A stretch of 17,064 bases of DNA. It comes from Prevotellaceae bacterium UBA7028 (GTDB taxonomy: Bacteria; Bacteroidota; Bacteroidia; Bacteroidales; Bacteroidaceae). The notes under the pieces are model-generated. The model searched no databases. It worked only from the letters and a program-made list of their open reading frames with translations, and was not told the origin of the DNA. The first letter of the stretch is position 1. Each line of letters begins with the position of its first letter. The position numbers and the translations under genes were made by a program. The stretch is from contig DLBF01000073.1 of assembly GCA_002494215.1 (NCBI GenBank), forward strand, positions 17,097 through 34,160, written 5' to 3'. Positions 5,935 to 12,386 of this stretch are shown here, in pieces.

Positions 5935-7281
5935 ATGCAAATGATGAAAAGATTATTACTTACATTATTATTAATAATTGGCGTATGCCAATGTTCAATG
6001 TTCAATGTTCAATGTTCAATCGGAGTAGCCTACGCTCAGTGGAACAACGATTCTACAGAGATGGATTCCTATAACCGGTATCGCGTTGGCGGTTACGGAG
6101 AGATTCTGGGACAGTTCAAGAACTACGGTATTAACCGCTTTAACGGGACGGCACAGGGCAACAGCGACTTCAAGCGCAATACTATCTCTATCCCCCGATT
6201 TGTGGTAGCCGGCGATTACAAATTCAACAAGCACTGGAACCTGGGCGTAGAAGTGGAATTTGAGGCTGGAGGAACAGGCAACGCCTACGAGATAGAGAAT
6301 ACTGAGAACGGCGAATACGAGACTGAGGTGGAAAAAGGCGGCGAGGTGGCACTGGAACAGTTTCACCTGACCTACCGCCTGAACAATGCCTTTATGGTAC
6401 GCGTAGGACATCAGATAGTACCCGTAGGATTAACCAACACACACCACGAGCCCATTAACTTCTTTGGCACAACACGTCCAGAAGGTGAGAGCACCCTATT
6501 GCCCAGCACTTGGCACGAGACAGGTATCAGCTTTATCGGTGAATTGGGAAGAAAATGGGCATCTCTCGACTATCAGGCAATGATTGTTGCAGGACTCAAC
6601 GCCAACGGATTCGACCGTAACACATGGGTAGCCGGTGGTAAGCAGGGCTTCTTCGAGACGGACAACTTCACCTCGCCTGCATACGTGGCACGCATAAATT
6701 ACAGAGGTGTTCCCGGACTACGCTTAGGTGCCTCTGTCTATTACCTGAACAATGCCGCAGCCAACAGCGACAAACCTCAGACCTACAACTTCAAGGTCCC
6801 TGTTACGATATGGTCGGTAGATGCACAATACAGACACAAATACTTTACCGTCCGTGGCAACCTCCTGGGAGGACACGTGGGTAACAGCAGTCTGCTGACA
6901 GCCAAGAACAACCGCCTGAGCAGCAAATCACCTTACAGCCGTCTGGCTCCTATAGCCGAAAGGGGCGTGAGCTATGGTGTGGAGGCAGGCCTGAACCTGA
7001 AGGCCTTCCTGAAGAATGCCAAATACCTGGACTTCACTCCCTTCTGCCGCTACGAATATTACAATCCTCAGGAGAAGGTGATTGTGGATGCCAACAACCT
7101 GAAGGAGGCTGACAACAGACTGAAGACACAGATGTGGGTAGCCGGTCTGAACTACCGTCCAATCCCCAACATCGTGGTAAAGGCAGACTATACCTGGCGC
7201 CGCATCGGCAATGGCCAGTACAAATCAGAGAACGAGTTCGGCATAGGCGTGGCCTACGTAGGATGGTTCCTGAGAAAGTGA
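5935..7281 (+). CDS. Outer-membrane beta-barrel (porin-like) protein
   Basis: This is a 448-residue predicted outer-membrane barrel, with many alternating hydrophobic/polar strands, such as YRVGGYGEILGQF near the N-terminus and NEFGIGVAYVGWFLRK at the C-terminus. A signal peptide (MKRLLLTLLLIIGV...) ends in AYAQ. Between its hydrophobic core and the cleavage site lies a perfect 4x AATGTTC array encoding CSMFNVQCS. The transport substrate is unknown; I cannot name a specific family beyond porin-like. Start codons at 5935, 5941 and 5944 are all possible, and all keep the signal peptide. It is the first gene after the regulated divergent promoter and precedes imelysin by 152 bp. Its TGA stop (7279-7281) begins a TGAAGAG repeat. 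Confidence 0.8.
   Translation: MQMMKRLLLTLLLIIGVCQCSMFNVQCSIGVAYAQWNNDSTEMDSYNRYRVGGYGEILGQFKNYGINRFNGTAQGNSDFKRNTISIPRFVVAGDYKFNKHWNLGVEVEFEAGGTGNAYEIENTENGEYETEVEKGGEVALEQFHLTYRLNNAFMVRVGHQIVPVGLTNTHHEPINFFGTTRPEGESTLLPSTWHETGISFIGELGRKWASLDYQAMIVAGLNANGFDRNTWVAGGKQGFFETDNFTSPAYVARINYRGVPGLRLGASVYYLNNAAANSDKPQTYNFKVPVTIWSVDAQYRHKYFTVRGNLLGGHVGNSSLLTAKNNRLSSKSPYSRLAPIAERGVSYGVEAGLNLKAFLKNAKYLDFTPFCRYEYYNPQEKVIVDANNLKEADNRLKTQMWVAGLNYRPIPNIVVKADYTWRRIGNGQYKSENEFGIGVAYVGWFLRK
5990..6017. repeat. 7-bp array H5 (AATGTTC x4, perfect) in a signal-peptide region
   Basis: Four exact AATGTTC units. Three units equal 21 nt, so the encoded protein repeats every seven residues (CSMFNVQ CS...). The array lies between the hydrophobic core and the cleavage site of the barrel protein's signal peptide. 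Confidence 0.9.
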
Positions 7282-7393
7282 AGAGTGAAGGCTGCGATTA
7301 AGCGAGAGGAGAGTGATGCTCGCATCAACTATCCAGAGCGTGAGCAGGCTCGACCGAAGGTCAAGAGTGAAGAATTCGCTAACCGCTAACCGC
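7279..7393. repeat. Repeat-filled gap after the barrel gene (7-bp units around dispersed element copy A)
   Basis: TGAAGAG-type units begin at the stop codon (7279). Palindromic element copy A follows (7287-7353), then AAGAGTG, AAGAATT, CGCTAAC and CGCTAAC in continuous 7-bp phase (7363-7390). AGAATTCGCTAACCGC (7371-7386) resembles AGAATTTGCTACCGC at 4606 and 16605. About 40 bp of AT-rich sequence then leads to the imelysin ATG; no TAnnTTTG promoter is visible there. Confidence 0.7.
7287..7353 (+). repeat. Dispersed palindromic element, copy A
   Basis: A 67-bp element running from GAAGGCTGCGATTAAGCG to GAGCAGGCTCGA. It matches copy B (11472-11538, opposite strand) at 58 of 67 positions. Internal inverted repeats: GATGC-TC-GCATC (7315-7326) and GAGC-AG-GCTC (7342-7351); GACC-GAA-GGTC (7352-7362) follows directly. 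The differences from copy B show no third-codon bias, so it is unlikely to be protein-coding. Confidence 0.75.
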
Positions 7394-7433
7394 ACAATTT
7401 TGATATTGAATTATACAAAAAACATACAATAAT

Positions 7434-8603
7434 ATGAGAAAACATTTGATTTTGATTAGCCTGCTGGCTATGAGCGCAGGTTTTACCGCCTGCAACAAGG
7501 AGAACGAGAATCCCGGAACAAGTATCCCTGAAGGTACTGCCGATGTGACGATCGAGGAGAACAATGTGGATGTAACCCCGGAGAACATCACCACTTGGAC
7601 ACAGTATGCAACAGCCGTTGCCAACCTGCTGGTTAAGGATGCCAACGACCTGAACAAGGCATGGAGCGTGAGCTACAACGACGGTGAGCCCTATGCCCAG
7701 ACCTTCAAGACCTTTGGCGGCGAGTATCAGAGCGCCGTTGCCTGCGTACAGCAGATTGTGGACGGTTGCATCGACATTGCCGGTGAGGTTGGAACAGCAA
7801 AGATTGGCGAGCCTCGCGACCTGTGGGAGGCCGGCAAATATACCGAGGCTGTATATGCGGTAGAGTCCTGGTACAGCTGGCATTCTATCGATGACTACAG
7901 CAACAATATCATCAGTATCCGTAACGCTTTCAACGGCACCCTGAACAACAGCGAGGCCGCACACTCACTGGCCGCCTTCACCAAGGCTAAGGACGAGACA
8001 CTTTATAACAATGTAAAGGGTAAGATTGAGGCTGCCTACAATGCCATCAAGAGCATGAACGCCCCCTTCCGCAGCCACATTGGCAGTCCCACCGTGACAA
8101 GAGCACAGAATGCCTGCGCTGAACTGGTGGATGTGCTGGAGAAAGACCTGACAAGCTTTGTAAGTCAGAACGCCGATGACGAGGAACTGTCGAACATCGT
8201 AACAACCTATGTTGACCAGGTTGTGCTGCCCACATACACCAACCTTGTCAGCACGACAACCGCATTGCGTCAGGCTATCGTAGCCCTGAGCAACAACCCC
8301 TCATCAAACGCCTTCAAGAATGCCGCCAACCTGTGGATTGAGGCCCGCGAGCCCTGGGAGACCAGCGAGGCCTTCCTCTTCGGTCCCGTTGCCGACCTGG
8401 GTCTTGACCCCAACATGGACTCATGGCCCCTGGACGTAGATGCCATCAAGGATGTGATGGAAAGCGGTAATATAGAGGAGCTGATAAAATGGGAAGGCGA
8501 GTATGACGAGGACAACGAGAACATTGAGGCGGTACAGAATGTCCGCGGCTTCCATACGCTGGAATTCCTGCTGTTCAAGAACGGTAAAGCACGTACATAT
8601 TGA
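7434..8603 (+). CDS. Imelysin-like lipoprotein (M75/ICMP superfamily), circularly permuted form
   Basis: A 389-residue predicted lipoprotein with lipobox FTAC and Cys20, exposed in the periplasm or at the outer membrane. Imelysin-like proteins are linked to iron uptake and are not thought to be peptidases. The GxHxxE motif is GFHTLE at 372-377, only 12 residues from the C-terminus. The block that normally precedes it (TYTNLVS..., AREPWETSEAFLFGPV..., DSWPLD) lies at ~255-350. The half that normally follows it (dIAGEVGTAKI, ESWYSWHSIDDYSNNI.SIRN) is at the N-terminus, ~40-240. This is the circularly permuted order reported for the Bacteroides ovatus imelysin structure. The DUF1111 cytochrome gene starts 4 nt after its stop, so the two are surely co-transcribed. 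Confidence 0.93.
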   Translation: MRKHLILISLLAMSAGFTACNKENENPGTSIPEGTADVTIEENNVDVTPENITTWTQYATAVANLLVKDANDLNKAWSVSYNDGEPYAQTFKTFGGEYQSAVACVQQIVDGCIDIAGEVGTAKIGEPRDLWEAGKYTEAVYAVESWYSWHSIDDYSNNIISIRNAFNGTLNNSEAAHSLAAFTKAKDETLYNNVKGKIEAAYNAIKSMNAPFRSHIGSPTVTRAQNACAELVDVLEKDLTSFVSQNADDEELSNIVTTYVDQVVLPTYTNLVSTTTALRQAIVALSNNPSSNAFKNAANLWIEAREPWETSEAFLFGPVADLGLDPNMDSWPLDVDAIKDVMESGNIEELIKWEGEYDEDNENIEAVQNVRGFHTLEFLLFKNGKARTY

Positions 8604-8607
8604 TTAG

Positions 8608-10125
8608 ATGAATTATAGATTGTTTTGGTTAGTCATTCTCACAGCTCTCTGGGGTTGTGAGAATGACGGTTTAGAGGTGAATGATGTCAGAGACATGGAG
8701 GTGCCGGAGGGATTTGTCCTTTCAGCCGGAACCTCTACTATATTCAAGAATTCCAGCTACGCCTACGACACGGATGCCGACTGGGTAGCTGACATCCCTG
8801 CCAACTCTAAACGATTCACGCACGGTGACCGCCTGTATGACAATCCCCTGAACTCGGGCAGTGGACTGGGCCCGGTATATGCGGGTTACTCCTGCGGCTC
8901 GTGCCACCGTAATGCAGGCAGGACCAAGCCGGGCGTATGGACACAGAACGGAACGGACCCTGACGGGACACCCGTTTACGGATCAGGCCAGTATGGTTTC
9001 TCAGCCATGCTGGTTTATGTTACCCGTAAGAACGGAGCTTTCTTCCAGGACTACGGCCGTGTAATCCATGACCAGAGCATCATGGGAGTAACAGCCGAGG
9101 GCAAGCTGGAATGCCGCTGGCACAGTCAGCAGTATGAGTTCCCTGACGGAGAACCTTATGAACTGGTATATCCCGAATACACCATTACGGATTGGTACAA
9201 GCCCACCTATAGGGACACAGACGAGCCAATCCGACCGGAGGATCTGTTCTGTACGGTAAGAATACCCCTGCGCCATGTGGGAATGGGACAGATGATGGCC
9301 CTTGACCCCAACGAGATAGAGGCATTGGCCAGGAAATCCAACTATCCAGAATACGGCATCTCGGGAAGATGTAACTACATCACAGAACGTGGACAACTGC
9401 GTTTGGGCCTCTCCGGCAACAAGGCGCAACATGCCGACTTGACCGTTGAATTGGGATTTTCCAGCGATATGGGAGTTACCAACAGTCGCTATCCCGAGGA
9501 GATTTGCGAGGGTCAGAGCCAGATGCGGCAGGGCTCCATGATGGGATTGCTGTATGACAAGCTGGAGATATCCACCGAGGATATGGAGGATGTGGATTAC
9601 TACCTGCACGGATTAGGCGTTCCGGCCCGAAGACTGGGAAGTGCTACCACGCAGGTTAACTACAAGGGAAAGCGTATATCGGAGCGCAAGCTGATAGAGA
9701 CAGGCGAGCAGAAGTTCTTCGAGGCCAAATGCCACCTGTGCCATGTAACGACATTGCATACAAAGCCCCGTGGCGCCACCCTGCTGAACGGCACAGAGCT
9801 ACCCTGGCTGGGTAATCAGACCATACATCCCTACAGCGACTTCCTGTTGCATGACATGGGGTCGGAGATTATGGGCGTAGGACTGAACGACAATTATGTA
9901 AGCGGTCTGGCCCGTGGCAACGAATGGCGTACAACTCCCCTGTGGGGCATCGGCCTGCAGGAGAAGGTGAATGCCCATACCTACTTCCTGCATGACGGCA
10001 GGGCCCGTAACCTGCAGGAAGCCATCCTGTGGCATGGCGGTGAGGGCGAGGCATCCAAGAACCTTTTCAAGAAGATGCACAAGGATGACCGGACAGCATT
10101 GATCAAGTTCCTGGAAAGCCTTTAA
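8608..10125 (+). CDS. Di-heme oxidoreductase-like cytochrome (DUF1111 family), lipoprotein
   Basis: A 505-residue exported c-type cytochrome. Two CXXCH haem sites are visible: CGSCH (96-100) and CHLCH (375-379). Conserved DUF1111 blocks include PLRHVGMGQM (~220), HPYSDFLLHDMG (407-418), RTTPLWGIGL (441-450) and LHDGRARNLQEAILWHGGEGE (~461-481). The N-terminus has a short hydrophobic segment ending in LWGC, a weak lipobox with Cys17. The family is often called a putative thiol oxidoreductase and is distantly peroxidase-like; the true reaction is not established. Recurrent linkage to imelysin suggests a redox step in iron acquisition. The gap to imelysin is only 4 nt. A 16-bp hairpin covers codons 9-20. 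Confidence 0.93.
   Translation: MNYRLFWLVILTALWGCENDGLEVNDVRDMEVPEGFVLSAGTSTIFKNSSYAYDTDADWVADIPANSKRFTHGDRLYDNPLNSGSGLGPVYAGYSCGSCHRNAGRTKPGVWTQNGTDPDGTPVYGSGQYGFSAMLVYVTRKNGAFFQDYGRVIHDQSIMGVTAEGKLECRWHSQQYEFPDGEPYELVYPEYTITDWYKPTYRDTDEPIRPEDLFCTVRIPLRHVGMGQMMALDPNEIEALARKSNYPEYGISGRCNYITERGQLRLGLSGNKAQHADLTVELGFSSDMGVTNSRYPEEICEGQSQMRQGSMMGLLYDKLEISTEDMEDVDYYLHGLGVPARRLGSATTQVNYKGKRISERKLIETGEQKFFEAKCHLCHVTTLHTKPRGATLLNGTELPWLGNQTIHPYSDFLLHDMGSEIMGVGLNDNYVSGLARGNEWRTTPLWGIGLQEKVNAHTYFLHDGRARNLQEAILWHGGEGEASKNLFKKMHKDDRTALIKFLESL
8632..8667 (+). promoter_or_regulatory. Strong hairpin at the start of the DUF1111 coding sequence
   Basis: GTCATTCTCACA (8632-8643) and TGTGAGAATGAC (8656-8667) are exact 12-bp reverse complements. 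The loop can extend the stem by four more pairs (two G-U), leaving the tetraloop TCTG (8648-8651). It begins 24 nt after the ATG and 28 nt after the imelysin stop. It could block translation, stabilise the upstream imelysin mRNA, or be a cleavage site that sets their ratio. Confidence 0.6.
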
Positions 10126-10130
10126 TCTTA

Positions 10131-10158
10131 AGTTCATAATTCATAGTTCATAGTTAAA
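10131..10158. repeat. 7-bp array H7 (AGTTCAT/AATTCAT)
   Basis: Units AGTTCAT, AATTCAT, AGTTCAT, AGTTAAA fill most of the 51-bp gap between the DUF1111 cytochrome and the porin. C recurs at 10135, 10142 and 10149. Confidence 0.8.
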
Positions 10159-10176
10159 ACGATAAACAGTAAACTC

Positions 10177-11427
10177 ATGATGAAACGAATAATATTATTA
10201 CTGATTCTTCACTCTTCACTCCTCACTCTTCACTTGCTTCGTGCACAGGATGCGCCAAACATAGACATGGAGAATGGCGTGCTGGGCATTGCCGACGACC
10301 GTGGATTCACATTGCAGTCCAAGAACGGCAAGTTTGTATTCAAACCCTACCTGTTCCTGCAGACACGCGGACAGGTGAACTACTATGACGACGAGGGGCT
10401 GGACAAGGCCTATAACCAGGACAATGTGGCCAACTCGGGCTTTGCCATTCCCTACGCCATCCTGGGTTTCACCGGCAAGACCTTCGGCCGGCTCGACTAC
10501 AACCTGTCCATCAATGCGGCAGCAAAGGGTGCCGACATCCTGCAGCAGGCATGGGTGGACTATCAGATTAAGCCTGAGGCCCGCTTCCGTGTGGGTAAAT
10601 TCAAGACACCTTTCACACACGCCTACCTGACTACCCTGGGCGAGACACTATTCCCTGTACTGCCCTCTTCGCTCACCACCTCCACCATCATGCCTCATGT
10701 ATTGAATGCCGTTACACCCAATATAGGAACGGGCTTCGACATAGGCGTGGAATTCCATGGCGTAGCCAAGCTGAACAAGAGGCAGGACAGTTGGATGATA
10801 GGGTATGAGGCAGGACTGTGGAACGGCAGCGGTTCGTCGGTAAACGGCGCCACCAAGACATTCTCGGACGACTGGCACATCCCGGCCCTGTTGTATGCCG
10901 GCAGGATTACCTTCATGCCCTGGGGACTGATGCCTGCCACACAGGGTAATGCCAAAATGCTGAATGGCAGGCACATGCTGTTCGGTGTCAGTGGCGGTCT
11001 GAATGTGGAGAGCGAGAGCGAGAGTACCAACGACGCACGATTAGGGGCAGAATTCTCGATGCTGCTGAACCGCTGGTACTTTGGCGCAGAAGCCTACTGG
11101 TTGCACGTTGGTTTTACCAAACGTCAGAAGATAGAAGACACATTCAATTACTGGGGTGCCTATGCACAGGTGGGTTACTTTGTGACACCCGTAGTTCAAC
11201 TGGGTGCAAGGTACGACTTCATGGATCGTAACGGCTCTACCAAGGACGGATTCCTGAATATGCCTGCTGTGGTATGCAACTACTACATTCCAAAGGTTCA
11301 CCTGAAGCTCTCGGCCATGTACCAATATACTGGAAGGTATGGTCATAATACCCAACTGGATCGCGACAATGATGACCTAGGCATATCCACACACTACGGT
11401 TCTGTTCAACTTCAGTTCAGCTTTTGA
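10177..11427 (+). CDS. Porin_O_P (phosphate-selective porin O/P-like) outer-membrane protein
   Basis: A 416-residue outer-membrane porin. The signal peptide (MKRIILLLILHSSLLTLHLLRAQ) is followed by the family's typical N-terminal strands: FKPYLFLQTRGQVNYYDD, AILGFTGKTFGRLDYNLSI and the signature AWVDYQIKPEARFRVGKFKTPF (~125-146). The chain ends with an aromatic strand and terminal Phe (SVQLQFSF), as barrel proteins do. In Bacteroidetes such porins often pass polyphosphate, anions or small metal complexes; specificity cannot be inferred. Part of the signal peptide (LHSSLLTLHLL) is encoded by a 4-unit ACTCTTC array. It lies between two cytochrome genes, so it may supply a substrate for them. 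Confidence 0.87.
   Translation: MMKRIILLLILHSSLLTLHLLRAQDAPNIDMENGVLGIADDRGFTLQSKNGKFVFKPYLFLQTRGQVNYYDDEGLDKAYNQDNVANSGFAIPYAILGFTGKTFGRLDYNLSINAAAKGADILQQAWVDYQIKPEARFRVGKFKTPFTHAYLTTLGETLFPVLPSSLTTSTIMPHVLNAVTPNIGTGFDIGVEFHGVAKLNKRQDSWMIGYEAGLWNGSGSSVNGATKTFSDDWHIPALLYAGRITFMPWGLMPATQGNAKMLNGRHMLFGVSGGLNVESESESTNDARLGAEFSMLLNRWYFGAEAYWLHVGFTKRQKIEDTFNYWGAYAQVGYFVTPVVQLGARYDFMDRNGSTKDGFLNMPAVVCNYYIPKVHLKLSAMYQYTGRYGHNTQLDRDNDDLGISTHYGSVQLQFSF
10204..10231. repeat. 7-bp array H8 (ACTCTTC-type x4) in the porin signal peptide
   Basis: Units ATTCTTC, ACTCTTC, ACTCCTC, ACTCTTC, in the region coding for the signal-peptide core. The reverse complement GAAGAGT is the same unit seen at 4589, 7279 and 16628. 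Confidence 0.85.
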
Positions 11428-11569
11428 CAATTCATAATTCACAATTCATAATTCATAATTGAAGCTGTGCATCGAGCCTGCTCACGCTTGGGAAAGCTGA
11501 TGCAAGCATCGCTTTTCTCTCGCTCAATCGCAGCCTTCATAATTCATAATTGGAAATTCGTAGTTCAAA
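11428..11569. repeat. Repeat-filled gap: AATTCAT arrays flanking element copy B
   Basis: No gene in this 142-bp gap. CAATTCA/TAATTCA units occupy 11429-11460 (C at 11433, 11440, 11447, 11454). The palindromic element copy B follows. AATTCAT, AATTGGA, AATTCGT and AGTTCAA then run to the next start codon (C at 11538, 11545, then 11559, 11566). The 7-bp phase is the same on both sides of the element (11454 to 11538 is 84 bp, 12 x 7). Confidence 0.75.
11461..11538 (-). repeat. Dispersed palindromic element, copy B
   Basis: The opposite-strand copy of the element at 7287-7353; the matching core is 11472-11538. It keeps the internal palindrome as GATGC-TT-GCATC and GAGC-AG-GCTC. Its ends, GAAGCTGTGC and GCAGCCTTC, are imperfect terminal inverted repeats. 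Confidence 0.75.
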
Positions 11570-12337
11570 ATGCAGAAGAAGATTAAATATATCTCACTTT
11601 TATCTTTTATCTTTTCTTTTTTATCTCTTCATCTGGTTTCCTGCGACTCAGGGGATATTGCCGAGCAGTCATATGCCACATCCGACCGCGGACACATAGT
11701 GAAACTTACGGGTACCTTCACAGGTATCAGCTCATGGGAAAGCAAATATGCCGTGTCACTGGCCGGTTTCAGCACAGGAAACAACTATGCCCAGGTGGTA
11801 CGTACCATCCCCAACACCACGCCGGACGGCACAAGGGTGGAGCTGATTCAGTCAAATATCGGAGAGGATATCAACACCGTAGAGCTGGTCATCACCAACC
11901 GCCTGCGTGAACGTATCATAACCCTGGCCTGTGTCAATATGGACGATTTCACCGATGAAAAGGACACCATACGCCTGGATGTAGGCAACATAGACGTCAG
12001 ACGTTTCAGCGCCTTGCAGACGGGACTGTTTGACAAGGCCTGCATACAATGTCACGGAGGAAACGGAGGGGCGGGAGCCGCCGGTCTGAGCCTGACAGAA
12101 GGAAAATCATACGCTAACCTCGTAAACACTCCCAGTACACGTAAGGAAGGTATGATGCGTGTGGTAAGTGGCAATGCCCAGGAATCTCTCATTCACCAGA
12201 TGATGGCAGAGGGGGGAGAAAACCTGTTACACGTCAATCACACTGAGATCCTGAGCAATCAGTTCAAGGAAAACCAGAACGAGGTCAGAACGCTCATTGA
12301 CGAGTGGATAAACAATTTAGGGGAGAATAATGAATAA
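11570..12337 (+). CDS. Mono-heme c-type cytochrome lipoprotein
   Basis: A 255-residue predicted lipoprotein: signal peptide with lipobox LVSC and Cys25. A ~120-residue N-terminal region of unknown fold (LTGTFTGISSWESKYAVSLAGF...) looks beta-rich. A C-terminal cytochrome c domain follows, with one haem site CIQCH (158-162) and a continuation (GGNGGAGAAGLSLTEGKSYANLV...RVVSGNAQESLIHQMM) that resembles planctomycete-type cytochrome c modules. It probably passes electrons to or from the DUF1111 protein. Many signal-peptide codons are a 7-bp CTTTTAT array. The gene follows the repeat-filled gap and ends in a small AT palindrome before a new promoter. Exact family is uncertain; the haem site is clear. 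Confidence 0.88.
   Translation: MQKKIKYISLLSFIFSFLSLHLVSCDSGDIAEQSYATSDRGHIVKLTGTFTGISSWESKYAVSLAGFSTGNNYAQVVRTIPNTTPDGTRVELIQSNIGEDINTVELVITNRLRERIITLACVNMDDFTDEKDTIRLDVGNIDVRRFSALQTGLFDKACIQCHGGNGGAGAAGLSLTEGKSYANLVNTPSTRKEGMMRVVSGNAQESLIHQMMAEGGENLLHVNHTEILSNQFKENQNEVRTLIDEWINNLGENNE
11597..11631. repeat. 7-bp array H11 (CTTTTAT-type x5) in the lipoprotein signal peptide
   Basis: Units CTTTTAT, CTTTTAT, CTTTTCT, TTTTTAT, CTCTTCA. They encode the hydrophobic core LSFIFSFLSLH of the cytochrome lipoprotein. Confidence 0.75.
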
Positions 12338-12347
12338 ATTATTCATT
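12329..12347. repeat. AT-rich palindrome at the cytochrome stop codon
   Basis: AATGAATAA (12329-12337) and TTATTCATT (12339-12347) are exact inverted arms around one A. It includes the stop codon and could be a weak terminator or simply low-complexity sequence. Confidence 0.4.
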
Positions 12348-12373
12348 CATCCTTAATTTAGTCGATTTTTTTG

Positions 12374-12381
12374 TACTTTTG
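12374..12381 (+). promoter_or_regulatory. Promoter -7 element of the Rid/ResB-CcsA unit
   Basis: TACTTTTG matches TAnnTTTG and ends 5 nt before the ATG at 12387. TTA rather than TTG lies at the -33 distance (12353-12355). It suggests the Rid and cytochrome-synthase genes can be transcribed apart from the cytochromes. Confidence 0.55.
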
Positions 12382-12386
12382 TACCC

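Noticed and set aside
7287..7362. Element copy A as a coding fragment (KAAIKREESDARINYPEREQ)
   Set aside because: A frame is open, but differences from copy B fall at all codon positions and alter most residues, and copy C is deleted; structure rather than protein is conserved.
7434..8603. Imelysin as an M75 metallopeptidase
   Set aside because: Structural work on the superfamily argues that GxHxxE is not a peptidase site; iron-related function is preferred.
10385..10630. Frame +2 open frame within the porin and similar overlapping frames in cytochrome, GH30 and ResB-CcsA genes
   Set aside because: All lie inside well-supported genes, have biased shadow composition and no family motif.
11008..11026. 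GAGAGC hexamer repeats in the porin gene
   Set aside because: Short in-frame Ser-Glu codon repetition (ESESES) in a barrel loop; period is 6, not 7, and it is unremarkable.
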